Assembly (NCBI GenBank): GCA_963779685.1
Contig: CAVZZG010000003.1
Span: forward strand, 2,046,001-2,110,000
Source: CAVZZG01 sp963779685
GTDB taxonomy: Bacteria; Actinomycetota; Thermoleophilia; Gaiellales; F1-60-MAGs149
Reading direction: 5' to 3'
DNA length: 64,000 nucleotides
The notes under the pieces were generated by a model. That model had not been told where the DNA came from. It saw only the letters and a list, made by a program, of their open reading frames with translations, and searched no databases. This document shows, one piece after another, positions 32,453 through 40,225 of this stretch (the stretch's first letter is position 1; each line of letters opens with the position of its first letter). A program made the position numbers and the translations under genes.

Positions 32453-34410
32453 CACCCCCAGTGCGCCGCCGCGCGGCGCTCGAGCATCGTCCGGAACTGG
32501 CGCGTCGACTCGGGCAGGAGCTCGCCCGTGCCCCAGTCGACGATGACGCCGTAGCGCCGGCAGAGGTCGAGCACCGAGAGCTCGCCGGCGCGGTAGCGCG
32601 CGGCCACCGATGCGGCGTCCTCGGCCAGCCAGCCGCGCCGGGCGCCGCGAATCGCGGCCCGCTCGCGAGCGGTGGCGGTCTCGTCGACGCCGAGCTCGCC
32701 GCCGGCCTCGACCAGGGCCACGCCGTAGTCGGCGCGGGCGCGCTCGATGGAGACGTAGCCGTCCAGGACGTCCTCGAGCACCCGGCCCGGCTCGCGTTCG
32801 AGCGGGTCGCCGTAGCCGCCGCCACCGGCGGACGGCCGCGTGAACGAGTCACCGGCATCGATCGAGACGTTCGAGAAGACCGCGCCCAAGAACCGCTCAT
32901 CGTCGCCGCCCGGGTTGAGCCAGACACCGTGCGGGATCGACGGCAGACCGCCCTGGATACCCCACGTGATCGATCGGGCGCGGTCGCAGCAGTACGACAT
33001 CACGGTCCGCTCGGCCTTCGTCAGGAAGGCGCCCTTCTCGACGCCGCACCCGCCCCGGAACCGCCCGGGTCCGCCGGAGTCGATCTTGATCGAGTGCTCG
33101 CTGGTGACGACCGGGCTGAGGCGCTCCTGCCCCTCCATCGGCTGCGTCGCGAGCCCGACGCCGAACACCGGAGCCGTCGCGTTGGAGCCGTCGCGTCCGT
33201 TTCGTCCACCCCATCCCCCGACCATCCAGTCGTACCACATGAAGATCGGCCGGCCCTCGCTGCGAGCGTCCCGGCCGCCGACGAGCAGGTACTCGAGGTT
33301 GAACGAGCAGGCCAGGGCGCGCTCGGGCATGACCTGCGACCACAGCTCGAAGCAGGAGTTCATGATCTTCTCGTACGGCCCCGAGCAGAACCCGGTCACG
33401 GCCACCGGCCAGGGCGCGTTCACGACGGTGCCCTCCGGACCGAGATCGACGGTGACGGCCCGGTAGAAGCCGGAGTTCAGGGGCACGTCGGGGAAGAACG
33501 TCTTGGTGCCGGCGTACACCGCCGAGCAGGTCGCACCGAAGCCGGAGTTGAGGAACGAGCCCACCGCCGCGTGCGAGCCGGAGAGGTCGTAGTGCAGCTG
33601 GTCGCCGCGGATCTCGAGCTTCATGCGGATCGGGATCAGGCCCTCGCCGCCGGCGGGGTCGAGGTCGAGGTAGTCCTCGGTCTCCAGCACGCAGTCGCCG
33701 AGCGCCGCGATCCGGCGTCGGGTCAGGCGCTCGACGTAGTCCTGCACCTCGGCGAAGGCCGACTCGACCGTCTCCACGCCGTACTTGTCGACCAGGCGCA
33801 GGATCTCGCGCTCGCACGCGCGGGTCGCCTCTGCCTGGGCGTGCATGTCGCCCTCGCAGTCCGACGGCACCCGCGTGTTGGAGAAGATCAGCCCGCCGAC
33901 GTCGGGCCGGTAGACGCCGCGATCCCAGAGCCGCACGGGCGGGATCCGGAGACCCTCGCCGAAGTGCTCCCGGGCGTTGACGTCGAACGAACCCGGCACC
34001 GAGCCGCCGATGTCCGCCCAGTGCCCGTTGGCCTGGGCGTACGCGATGATCCGTCCGTCGTGGAAGATCGGCCGGATGATGCGCACGTCGTTGAAGTGCG
34101 TGCCGCCGAGGTACGGGTCGTTGACCGCGAACACGTCGCCCGGGTGCATGTCGTCACCGAACGCGTCGATGACGGCCTTGCACGTGAAGTGCAGGGTGCC
34201 GACGTGCACCGCGATGTCCTGCGAGCCCTGCATGATCGTGTCGCCACTCCCGTCGCACAGCGCGCACGAGAAGTCGCGGGCGTAGATCACGAACGAGTGG
34301 CACGTCCGCAGGATCTGCTCGCTCATGAGGTCGACGGACGTCGCGAACGCGTTCTTCAGGACCTCGAACGTCACCGGATCGAGCGCCCGCCGGCCGGCGA
34401 CGCCGCTCAT
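32452..34410 (-). CDS. hyuB: Hydantoinase B / oxoprolinase family subunit
   Basis: A 652-residue HyuB-family protein. The family forms complexes with HyuA to hydrolyse hydantoins, N-methylhydantoin or 5-oxoproline using ATP, or to carboxylate acetone/acetophenone. Signature segments: LDPVTFEVLKNAFATSVDLMSEQILRT at the N-terminus, HPGDVFAVNDPYLGGTHFNDVRI, FANGHWADIGG-like QANGHWADIGGSVPG, and SGGPGRFRGGCGVEKG near residue 455. The C-terminus has the usual SAGGGGYGDPLER. The last ~60 residues (VAARYRAGELSVLDLCRRYGVIVDWGTGELLP) are an unusual but family-consistent tail. ATG 34410 overlaps the HyuA stop by four bases (ATGA). Confidence 0.88.
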   Translation of the reverse strand: MSGVAGRRALDPVTFEVLKNAFATSVDLMSEQILRTCHSFVIYARDFSCALCDGSGDTIMQGSQDIAVHVGTLHFTCKAVIDAFGDDMHPGDVFAVNDPYLGGTHFNDVRIIRPIFHDGRIIAYAQANGHWADIGGSVPGSFDVNAREHFGEGLRIPPVRLWDRGVYRPDVGGLIFSNTRVPSDCEGDMHAQAEATRACEREILRLVDKYGVETVESAFAEVQDYVERLTRRRIAALGDCVLETEDYLDLDPAGGEGLIPIRMKLEIRGDQLHYDLSGSHAAVGSFLNSGFGATCSAVYAGTKTFFPDVPLNSGFYRAVTVDLGPEGTVVNAPWPVAVTGFCSGPYEKIMNSCFELWSQVMPERALACSFNLEYLLVGGRDARSEGRPIFMWYDWMVGGWGGRNGRDGSNATAPVFGVGLATQPMEGQERLSPVVTSEHSIKIDSGGPGRFRGGCGVEKGAFLTKAERTVMSYCCDRARSITWGIQGGLPSIPHGVWLNPGGDDERFLGAVFSNVSIDAGDSFTRPSAGGGGYGDPLEREPGRVLEDVLDGYVSIERARADYGVALVEAGGELGVDETATARERAAIRGARRGWLAEDAASVAARYRAGELSVLDLCRRYGVIVDWGTGELLPESTRQFRTMLERRAAAHWG

Positions 34411-36437
34411 GCGATCTCCATCCGGATGTTGCGCCACTCGTCCACCCGCGCCGTCACGCCGGGCGGCACGAGGCAGGTCGAATCGAGCTGCTCGATGATG
34501 GCCGGGCCCGCCAGCTCGACCCCGACCGGCAGATCCGTGCGCAGGTACACCGGCGTCTCGATGGGCTCGTCCGCCTCGTCGAAGCGCACCGATCGCCGGG
34601 CAGCCGGCGCCGGGAGCCCGCCGCCGGCCGGCCGCGGCCGCTCCTCGGGCTTCGGCGTGATCCCCACCGCCCGCAGCTGGAGCTGGTAGATCTCCACGGG
34701 CGCACCGTCACGGCGGTAGGAGAACTCCCTGGCGTGCTCGTCGTGGAACCGGGCGACGGCGGCGGCGATGCTGCCCGACCCGACGGGAACGGCCAGCGAC
34801 CGCCACTGGCCGAGATAGCGCATGGCGATCGAGCGCTCGAGGCTGACGAGGTGGTCGGCCACGCCCTCGTGCGCGAGCAGCTCGCGGGCCTCGCCTTCGA
34901 GACGCGCGAACTCGGCCGCGATCTCGGCCGGGTCGACCTCGTCGGCCCGGCGCAGGAACATCGACGCGAGGTCGTGGCGGATGTCCACCAGCAGGCAGCC
35001 CATCGCGGACGTGATGCCGGGGTTGGGCGGCACGATCACGGTCGGGATCGACAGCTCCCGGGCGAGGGCGGCACCGTGCAGCGGGCCTGCTCCGCCGAAG
35101 ACCACCAGCGCGAACTCGCGCGGGTCGTAGCCGCGCCGGATCGAGATGAGTCGCACGGCGTCGGCCATGTTGGCGTTCGCGATCGTCAGTACCGCGCGGG
35201 CGGCGTCCGGCACGCCCAGCCCGAGCGGAGCGGCGACCGAGGCGGCGACGGCCGCCTCCGCCAGGGCCGCGTCGAGCGTCATCGCCCCGCCGGCGAGCTC
35301 GGCGCCGAGCCGGCCGAGCACCACGTTGGCATCCGTGTTCGTGGCCTCCCGCCCGCCATGGCCGTAGCAGGCCGGGCCCGGCTCGGCACCGGCCGACTGG
35401 GGGCCGTTGCGCAGCGATCCGCCCTCGTCGATCCAGGCCAGCGAGCCGCCCCCGGCGCCGATCGTGAGCACCTCGATGGACGGGAAGCAGATCGGGTAGC
35501 CGTACTCGACGAACCACTCCTTGGTGACGCGCAGCTCGCCGCCCGAGACCAGCGAGATGTCGGTGGAGGTGCCACCCATGTCGAGCCCGATGGCATTGGC
35601 GTAGCCGCACAGCCCGGCGACGTGCCGGGCGGCGATGGCGCCGGCGGCGATCCCCGAGGCCGCGAGCCGGACGGCGTACTTCGCGACCGATCGCGGCGTC
35701 ATGACGCCGCCGCCCGAATGCAGGAGCAGCAGGTCGCCGGCGTACCCGCCATCGCGGAGGCGGTCGGAGAGGCGCTGCACGTACCCGTTCACGAGCGGCG
35801 CCAGCACGGCGTTGGCGACCGTCGTCGAGAACCGCTCGTGCTCGAAGATCTCCGGGAGCGTCTCGGCCGACGTCGAGACCGCCACGCCCGGCAGCTCCTC
35901 CGCCAGGATCTCGGCCATCCGCCGCTCGTGGGCGTCGTTGGCGTAGGCATTGATGAAGCACACCGCCACCGTCTCGACCCCTCGCCGGCGCAGATCGGCC
36001 GCCACCTCGCGCGCGCCGGCCTCGTCGAGCGGCTCGAGCACGGTCCCGTCATAGCCGACCCGCTCGGCCACCTCCAGCCGGTCGCGGCGCCGCACGTACG
36101 GCGGGGCGACGTCGGCGTAGGCGTCCCACAGATCGGCCTTGGTACCGCGCCGGATCTCGATGACGTCGCGGAAGCCCTTCGTCGTGACCATGGCGACCGA
36201 CGGGAAGCGCCGCGTCAGCAGCGCGTTGGTCGCGACCGTCGTGCCGTGCGAGAACAGCACGACGTCGCGCAGATCGACGCCCGCCTCGGCGACGCCCGCC
36301 ATGACGGCCTCCATGGGATCGTCCGGCGTCGAGGGCACCTTGGCCACCCGCAGGTCGGCGAGCGACTCGTCCAGCACGCAGACGTCGGTGAACGTCCCAC
36401 CGACGTCGACGGCCACCCGGAGCGAGGGGTGCTGCAC
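34407..36437 (-). CDS. hyuA: Hydantoinase A / oxoprolinase family subunit
   Basis: A 676-residue actin-like ATPase subunit. VAVDVGGTFTDVCVLDE at residues 9-25 is the phosphate-1 loop, FSHGTTVATNALL follows at ~60, and the second half has AIGLDMGGTSTDISLV (phosphate-2) and IGAGGGSLAWID. It pairs with HyuB to hydrolyse a cyclic amide or imide with ATP. Start is GTG 36437. Four bases separate it from the E1 beta stop, so it is in the same operon. A TANNNT hexamer upstream (TACGCT) simply encodes the last two residues of E1 beta and is not taken as a promoter. Substrate unknown; a hydantoin or oxoproline intermediate would fit next to an Asp/Glu-racemase-family gene. Confidence 0.88.
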   Translation of the reverse strand: MQHPSLRVAVDVGGTFTDVCVLDESLADLRVAKVPSTPDDPMEAVMAGVAEAGVDLRDVVLFSHGTTVATNALLTRRFPSVAMVTTKGFRDVIEIRRGTKADLWDAYADVAPPYVRRRDRLEVAERVGYDGTVLEPLDEAGAREVAADLRRRGVETVAVCFINAYANDAHERRMAEILAEELPGVAVSTSAETLPEIFEHERFSTTVANAVLAPLVNGYVQRLSDRLRDGGYAGDLLLLHSGGGVMTPRSVAKYAVRLAASGIAAGAIAARHVAGLCGYANAIGLDMGGTSTDISLVSGGELRVTKEWFVEYGYPICFPSIEVLTIGAGGGSLAWIDEGGSLRNGPQSAGAEPGPACYGHGGREATNTDANVVLGRLGAELAGGAMTLDAALAEAAVAASVAAPLGLGVPDAARAVLTIANANMADAVRLISIRRGYDPREFALVVFGGAGPLHGAALARELSIPTVIVPPNPGITSAMGCLLVDIRHDLASMFLRRADEVDPAEIAAEFARLEGEARELLAHEGVADHLVSLERSIAMRYLGQWRSLAVPVGSGSIAAAVARFHDEHAREFSYRRDGAPVEIYQLQLRAVGITPKPEERPRPAGGGLPAPAARRSVRFDEADEPIETPVYLRTDLPVGVELAGPAIIEQLDSTCLVPPGVTARVDEWRNIRMEIA

Positions 36438-36441
36438 GGCG

Positions 36442-37422
36442 TCAAGCGTACGCGAGCACGCGACGGCACGCCACGAGCACGCGCTCGATGTCCGGCACGT
36501 AGGCGCGCTCCAGCCGCGGCAGCGGCATGACGACGTCGTAGCCCGTCACCCGCTCCACCGGAGCCAGCAGGGCGGTGGCAGCGTGCTCGCCGAGCTGGGC
36601 CGCGATCTCGGCGCCGAACCCCGCCCGGTGCGCGCCCTCGTGGACGATCACGCAGCGGCCCGTGCGGCGCGCCGAGGCGATGACGGTGGCGGCATCGAAC
36701 GGGCTGATGGTCCGCACGTCCACGACCTCGGCCGATACGCCCGCCGCAGCGAGCTCGTCGGCCGCGCCCAGCGCCTCCGTCATGGCCGCGCCCCACGCGA
36801 CGAGCGTGATGTCGTCGCCGGAACGGCGCACGACGCAGCGGTCGAGCGGCGCCGCCCGCCCGTCGTCGTCGACCTGCTCGCGCCCGGCGCGGTAGAGCCG
36901 CGTGGGCTCCAGGAACACCACCGGGTCGGGATCGCGGATGGCGGCCAGCAGCAGGCCGTAGGCGTCACGCGGCGTGCTCGGGATGACGACCCGCAACCCG
37001 GGCACGTGAGCGAGCATGGACTCGATCGCCTCGGAGTGATGCTCGGGCGCATGCACCAGGCCGCCGTGCGTGACCCGCACCGTCAGCGGACAGGTGAGCC
37101 GCCCGCGGGTGCGCGTGCGCATGCGCGCTGCGTGGTTGGCGAGGTTGTCGAGACACGGGTAGATGAAGCCGAGGAACTGGATCTCCGCGACGGGCACGAG
37201 GCCGTGGGTCGACATGCCGATCGCGAGCCCGGAGATCATGGTCTCGGCCAGCGGCGTGTCGAGGACGCGTTCGGTGCCGAAGCGCTCCGCGAGGCCCGCC
37301 GTGGCCTGGAACACGCCGCCCTTGCGCCCGATGTCCTGGCCCAGCAGCGTCACGCGCTCGTCCTCTGCCAGCGCCCGCGCCAGCGCGAGGTTCACCGCCT
37401 CGACCAGTGTGAGTTCAGGCAC
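36442..37422 (-). CDS. 2-oxoacid dehydrogenase E1 beta subunit
   Basis: A 326-residue transketolase-like subunit of a branched-chain 2-oxoacid or acetoin dehydrogenase. LVEAVNLALARALAEDERVTLLGQDIGRKGGVFQATAGLAERFG is the N-terminal signature; DTPLAETMISGLAIGMSTHGLVPVAEIQFLGFIYPCLDN and the C-terminal VTGYDVVMPLPRLERAYVPDIERV match BkdB/PdhB. Start is GTG 37422, 8 bases inside the end of the E1 alpha gene. With E1 alpha and E2 it would decarboxylate a 2-oxoacid and pass the acyl group to lipoate. No E3 gene is present, so lipoamide dehydrogenase must come from elsewhere. Confidence 0.9.
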   Translation of the reverse strand: MPELTLVEAVNLALARALAEDERVTLLGQDIGRKGGVFQATAGLAERFGTERVLDTPLAETMISGLAIGMSTHGLVPVAEIQFLGFIYPCLDNLANHAARMRTRTRGRLTCPLTVRVTHGGLVHAPEHHSEAIESMLAHVPGLRVVIPSTPRDAYGLLLAAIRDPDPVVFLEPTRLYRAGREQVDDDGRAAPLDRCVVRRSGDDITLVAWGAAMTEALGAADELAAAGVSAEVVDVRTISPFDAATVIASARRTGRCVIVHEGAHRAGFGAEIAAQLGEHAATALLAPVERVTGYDVVMPLPRLERAYVPDIERVLVACRRVLAYA

Positions 37423-38449
37423 CGGGGCCGCCGGCCGCGAACAGGTGCGCGAACATCGTCTCCGGCCCGGCAGCCGGTGCCGCCAGGTAGCGCTCGATGG
37501 CCGCGTCGAGTCCGGCATCGATGCCCGCCTCGAGGGCCGCGTCATCGGGCGTCGCACCGCGGGCGGCCAGGAGCGCGCGGAGCCTTCCGAGCGGATCGTC
37601 CTCCCGGCGCTGCGCAACCTCGGAGGGGTCGCGGTAACGGGTCGCGTCGTCGGCCGTGTTGTGGTCGTTGAGCCGGTAGGTGAGGCACTCGACGACGGCG
37701 CCGCCTTCCCCGGATCGGGCACGGGCCAGCGCCTCGCCGACGGCGTCCCTGACGGCGACCACGTCGTTGCCGTCCACCTGCAGCGCCTCGAGGCCGCCGG
37801 CGAAGGCCTTCTGGGCCAGGGTGGCCGCACCCGTCTGGCGCTCGACCGGCGTCGAGATCGCCCACCGGTTGTTGGTGATCGCGAAGACGACCGGCAGCCG
37901 CCAGGCGCCGGCCACGTTGATCGCCTCGTACACGTCGCCCTTGGATGTGGCGCCGTCACCCATCACGCACACGACGGCCCGGTCGGTGCCTCGCAGCTTC
38001 AGCGCCGTGGCCACGCCCGCGGCGTGGAGCGCCTGGTTGCCGACCGTGATGCAGACCGGGTAGTCGTCCGCGACGGCGGGGTCGGCGAAGGCATGACCGC
38101 GCTCGTCGCCGCCCCAGTAGGTCAGCAGCTCGTCGACGGCGACACCCCGCCAGAGCTGCGCGCCACCCTCGCGGTAGCTCGGCACGAGCACGTCGTCGGG
38201 TCGCATCGCCGCCGCGAGCCCGATCGGCACGGCCTCCTGGCCGAGCGCCGTGGCGTACGTGCCCAGCCGGCCCGTGCGCTGCAGGTTGACGCACCGGGCG
38301 TCGAAGCGGCGGGCGAGCACCATCCCGCGGTACATCGCCTCGAGCTCGCCGGGCCGGTCGGCGAAGGCCGGCAGCGGACCCAGCGCGACGCCATCCACGC
38401 CGACGAAACGCCGCAGCCGCACGCTGAAGGTCGCGACGACCTCGTCCAC
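37415..38449 (-). CDS. 2-oxoacid dehydrogenase E1 alpha subunit
   Basis: A 344-residue thiamine-diphosphate subunit. The TPP motif is GDGATSKGDVYEAINVAG...PVVFAITNN (about residues 164-195). YRGMVLARRFDARCVNLQRTGRLGTYATALGQEA is the BkdA-type N-terminus and YRLNDHNTADDATRYRDP the typical phosphorylation-loop region (His/Asn-rich, no Ser-phosphorylation sites expected in bacteria). Start is GTG 38449, one base from the stop of the preceding racemase-family gene. Branched-chain 2-oxoacid dehydrogenase is the closest match by feel (GNQALHAAGVA is a common BCKDH block), but acetoin or pyruvate complexes cannot be excluded. Confidence 0.9.
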   Translation of the reverse strand: MDEVVATFSVRLRRFVGVDGVALGPLPAFADRPGELEAMYRGMVLARRFDARCVNLQRTGRLGTYATALGQEAVPIGLAAAMRPDDVLVPSYREGGAQLWRGVAVDELLTYWGGDERGHAFADPAVADDYPVCITVGNQALHAAGVATALKLRGTDRAVVCVMGDGATSKGDVYEAINVAGAWRLPVVFAITNNRWAISTPVERQTGAATLAQKAFAGGLEALQVDGNDVVAVRDAVGEALARARSGEGGAVVECLTYRLNDHNTADDATRYRDPSEVAQRREDDPLGRLRALLAARGATPDDAALEAGIDAGLDAAIERYLAAPAAGPETMFAHLFAAGGPGA

Positions 38450-38450
38450 G

Positions 38451-39179
38451 TCAGAAGGTGCCGTGATACCGGCTGCGGTGCGTTGCGGCGTACCAGGCGT
38501 CGATCATGGTCACGAAGTCGAACGTCGGCAGGCCGGTCGCCTCCTGCACGGCATGGGCGTAGGGCGGCATCAGCGAGCACTCGAGCACGATCGCGCCCAT
38601 GTCCGGGTGGGCGGCTTGGATCTCGCGGGCGGCGGCGACGGTCTCGGCCTCGATCCGGTCCGAGTCGAGCCAGCCGCACTCGTCCAGGATCGCCTCCTTG
38701 AAGTGAGGCTCGGACTCCATGCCGCGGATCACGAGGTTCGAGGGATCAGCCACGCCGGCCAGGGCCAGCAGCTGCGGCGTCAGCCGGGCGCCGCTGGCCG
38801 TGAGGCAGCCGACCGGCCGGCGCCCGACCGCCAGCGACACGGCCGGAAGCTGGAGCAGGCTGGACATGAACACCGGTACGCGCACTGCCGCCTGGACGGC
38901 CGCCTGGTACTGGATCAGGAACCCGCAGTCCGAGGCGATGCCGCGGACGCCGAACTGCTCGAGCTCCTTCGCGGCGGCGACGATGTCCGGGATCACCGTC
39001 TGATCGCCGGCCAGGACGCGGTCGAGCGTGAGGCCCTTCACCAGCTTGTAGAGCACGGGATAGCGGTAGGTGGAGGCGTTGCCGACGTCGCCCGGGATGA
39101 ACGGGCCGCGGTAGTCGAGCAGCAGAATCCCGATCGCGTGCCCGTAGGTGTCGGCGTCGCGGATCTCGTAGCGTGGCAT
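38451..39179 (-). CDS. Aspartate/glutamate racemase superfamily protein
   Basis: A 242-residue cofactor-independent racemase/isomerase fold protein. Two catalytic-type cysteines are present: Cys85 in IASDCGFL and Cys201 in VLECSLMPPYA, as in Asp/Glu racemases, hydantoin racemases and maleate isomerases. The long N-terminus (GHAIGILLLDYRGPFIPGDVGNASTYRYPVLYKLV) matches the AroM/hydantoin-racemase-like subgroup often annotated only as racemase family. ATG 39179 overlaps the E2 stop by one base. Its place between E2 and E1 alpha, in front of HyuAB, suggests racemisation of a hydantoin or amino acid on the route to the 2-oxoacid used by the dehydrogenase; this is inference. Confidence 0.8.
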   Translation of the reverse strand: MPRYEIRDADTYGHAIGILLLDYRGPFIPGDVGNASTYRYPVLYKLVKGLTLDRVLAGDQTVIPDIVAAAKELEQFGVRGIASDCGFLIQYQAAVQAAVRVPVFMSSLLQLPAVSLAVGRRPVGCLTASGARLTPQLLALAGVADPSNLVIRGMESEPHFKEAILDECGWLDSDRIEAETVAAAREIQAAHPDMGAIVLECSLMPPYAHAVQEATGLPTFDFVTMIDAWYAATHRSRYHGTF

Positions 39180-40201
39180 CAGGTCTCCAGTTCCAGGTCG
39201 CGGATGACGGCGTTGAGGAATCGCGCGGCCTCGCCGCCGGTCGCCGCGCGATGATCGTACGTGAGCGAGAGCGGCAGCAGGCCGTCGCGAGCGCGCCCGG
39301 CCCCGAGGATCGCGACCTGGGGCGGCGTCACGACCGGCGTGGCGAACCGGCCGCCGGCCGTGCCGAAGTTGGACAGCGTGATGGTCGCGCCGGCGAGCTC
39401 GTCGGCCGTGACCCGGCGATCCCGGACGGCTGCCGCAAGCCGGTCGACCTCTGCCCGCAGGGCGGCGGCTTCGAGCGAGCCCGCGTCGCGCAGCACGGGC
39501 ACCACCAGGCCGTGCGCAGCGTCCACCGCGAGGCCGACGTCGACCGTGTCGTGCAGGCGGCGGCCGGCATCGCCGTCGAACCACGCGTTGAGCGCCGGCT
39601 CGTGGCCTGCCGCCGCGCAGAGCGCGCGGATCAGCCGGCAGGTGATGTCGCCGCCGGCGAACCGGGCCTCGTCCATGACGGTGGCGGGCACGACCGTGGC
39701 GCGCGAGCGCGTCATCGCATCCGCCATCGCCCTGCGGGTGCCGGTCAGGGGCTCGAAGCCCACGCGACCCCGGAAGGCCGCGGCCACGTCGCCCACCAGG
39801 ATCGCGCCATCCGGGCCGGATCCGGCGACGGCGCCGAGATCGACGCCCAGCTCGCGGGCCAGCTCGCGGACGGCGGGCATTGCCGTCGGCCGGTGGCCCG
39901 AGGCCGGCGTGTCGCCCCCGGTACCGGGCCGCGGAGGCGACGCGACGGCCGGTGGGCCGGGGAGGGGCTCGAGGTCGAACTCGACCAGGGCGGCACCGAC
40001 GGCGACGGTCTCGCCGATGGCCGCGCACAGCCGCAGCAGACGCCCGCTCCAGGGCGATGGAACGTCGGTCACGGCCTTGTCGGTCTCGAGGGTCACCAGC
40101 AGGTCGTCGGCACGCACCTCCTCGTCCTCCGCCGCGTGCCACTCCACCACCTCCGCCTCGTGGAGGCCCTCGCCGAGATCGGGCAGCAGGAACGCGCGCA
40201 C
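39179..40201 (-). CDS. Dihydrolipoamide acyltransferase E2, short form with atypical catalytic motif
   Basis: A 340-residue E2 subunit, short because it has one lipoyl domain and short linkers. Lipoyl Lys42 lies in ETDKAVTDV; the peripheral-subunit-binding domain is MPAVRELARELGVDLGAVAGSGPDGAILVGDV (~residues 105-136); the acyltransferase domain follows. The catalytic DHRxxDG motif reads TYDHRAATGG, keeping the His but with Thr in place of the Asp. The GTG start at 40201 has no RBS; TAGCAT ends 7 bases upstream. It is the first gene of a seven-gene operon and is transcribed from a divergent promoter of only 24 bases. Confidence 0.85.
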   Translation of the reverse strand: MRAFLLPDLGEGLHEAEVVEWHAAEDEEVRADDLLVTLETDKAVTDVPSPWSGRLLRLCAAIGETVAVGAALVEFDLEPLPGPPAVASPPRPGTGGDTPASGHRPTAMPAVRELARELGVDLGAVAGSGPDGAILVGDVAAAFRGRVGFEPLTGTRRAMADAMTRSRATVVPATVMDEARFAGGDITCRLIRALCAAAGHEPALNAWFDGDAGRRLHDTVDVGLAVDAAHGLVVPVLRDAGSLEAAALRAEVDRLAAAVRDRRVTADELAGATITLSNFGTAGGRFATPVVTPPQVAILGAGRARDGLLPLSLTYDHRAATGGEAARFLNAVIRDLELET

Positions 40202-40225
40202 CGACCGGATGCTACATTCGCCGGC
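40202..40225. promoter_or_regulatory. 24-bp divergent promoter with overlapping -10 boxes
   Basis: Only 24 bases separate GTG 40201 (minus) and ATG 40226 (plus). TACATT on the plus strand (40213-40218) ends 7 bases before the ATG; TAGCAT on the minus strand (40214-40209) ends 7 bases before the GTG. The two -10 boxes share two base pairs. There is no room for leaders or Shine-Dalgarno sites, so both mRNAs should be leaderless. Confidence 0.6.

Noticed and set aside
36438..36452. Leaderless promoter TACGCT before HyuA GTG 36437
   Set aside because: TACGCT are the Tyr-Ala codons at the end of E1 beta, four bases from HyuA, so co-transcription is the better explanation.
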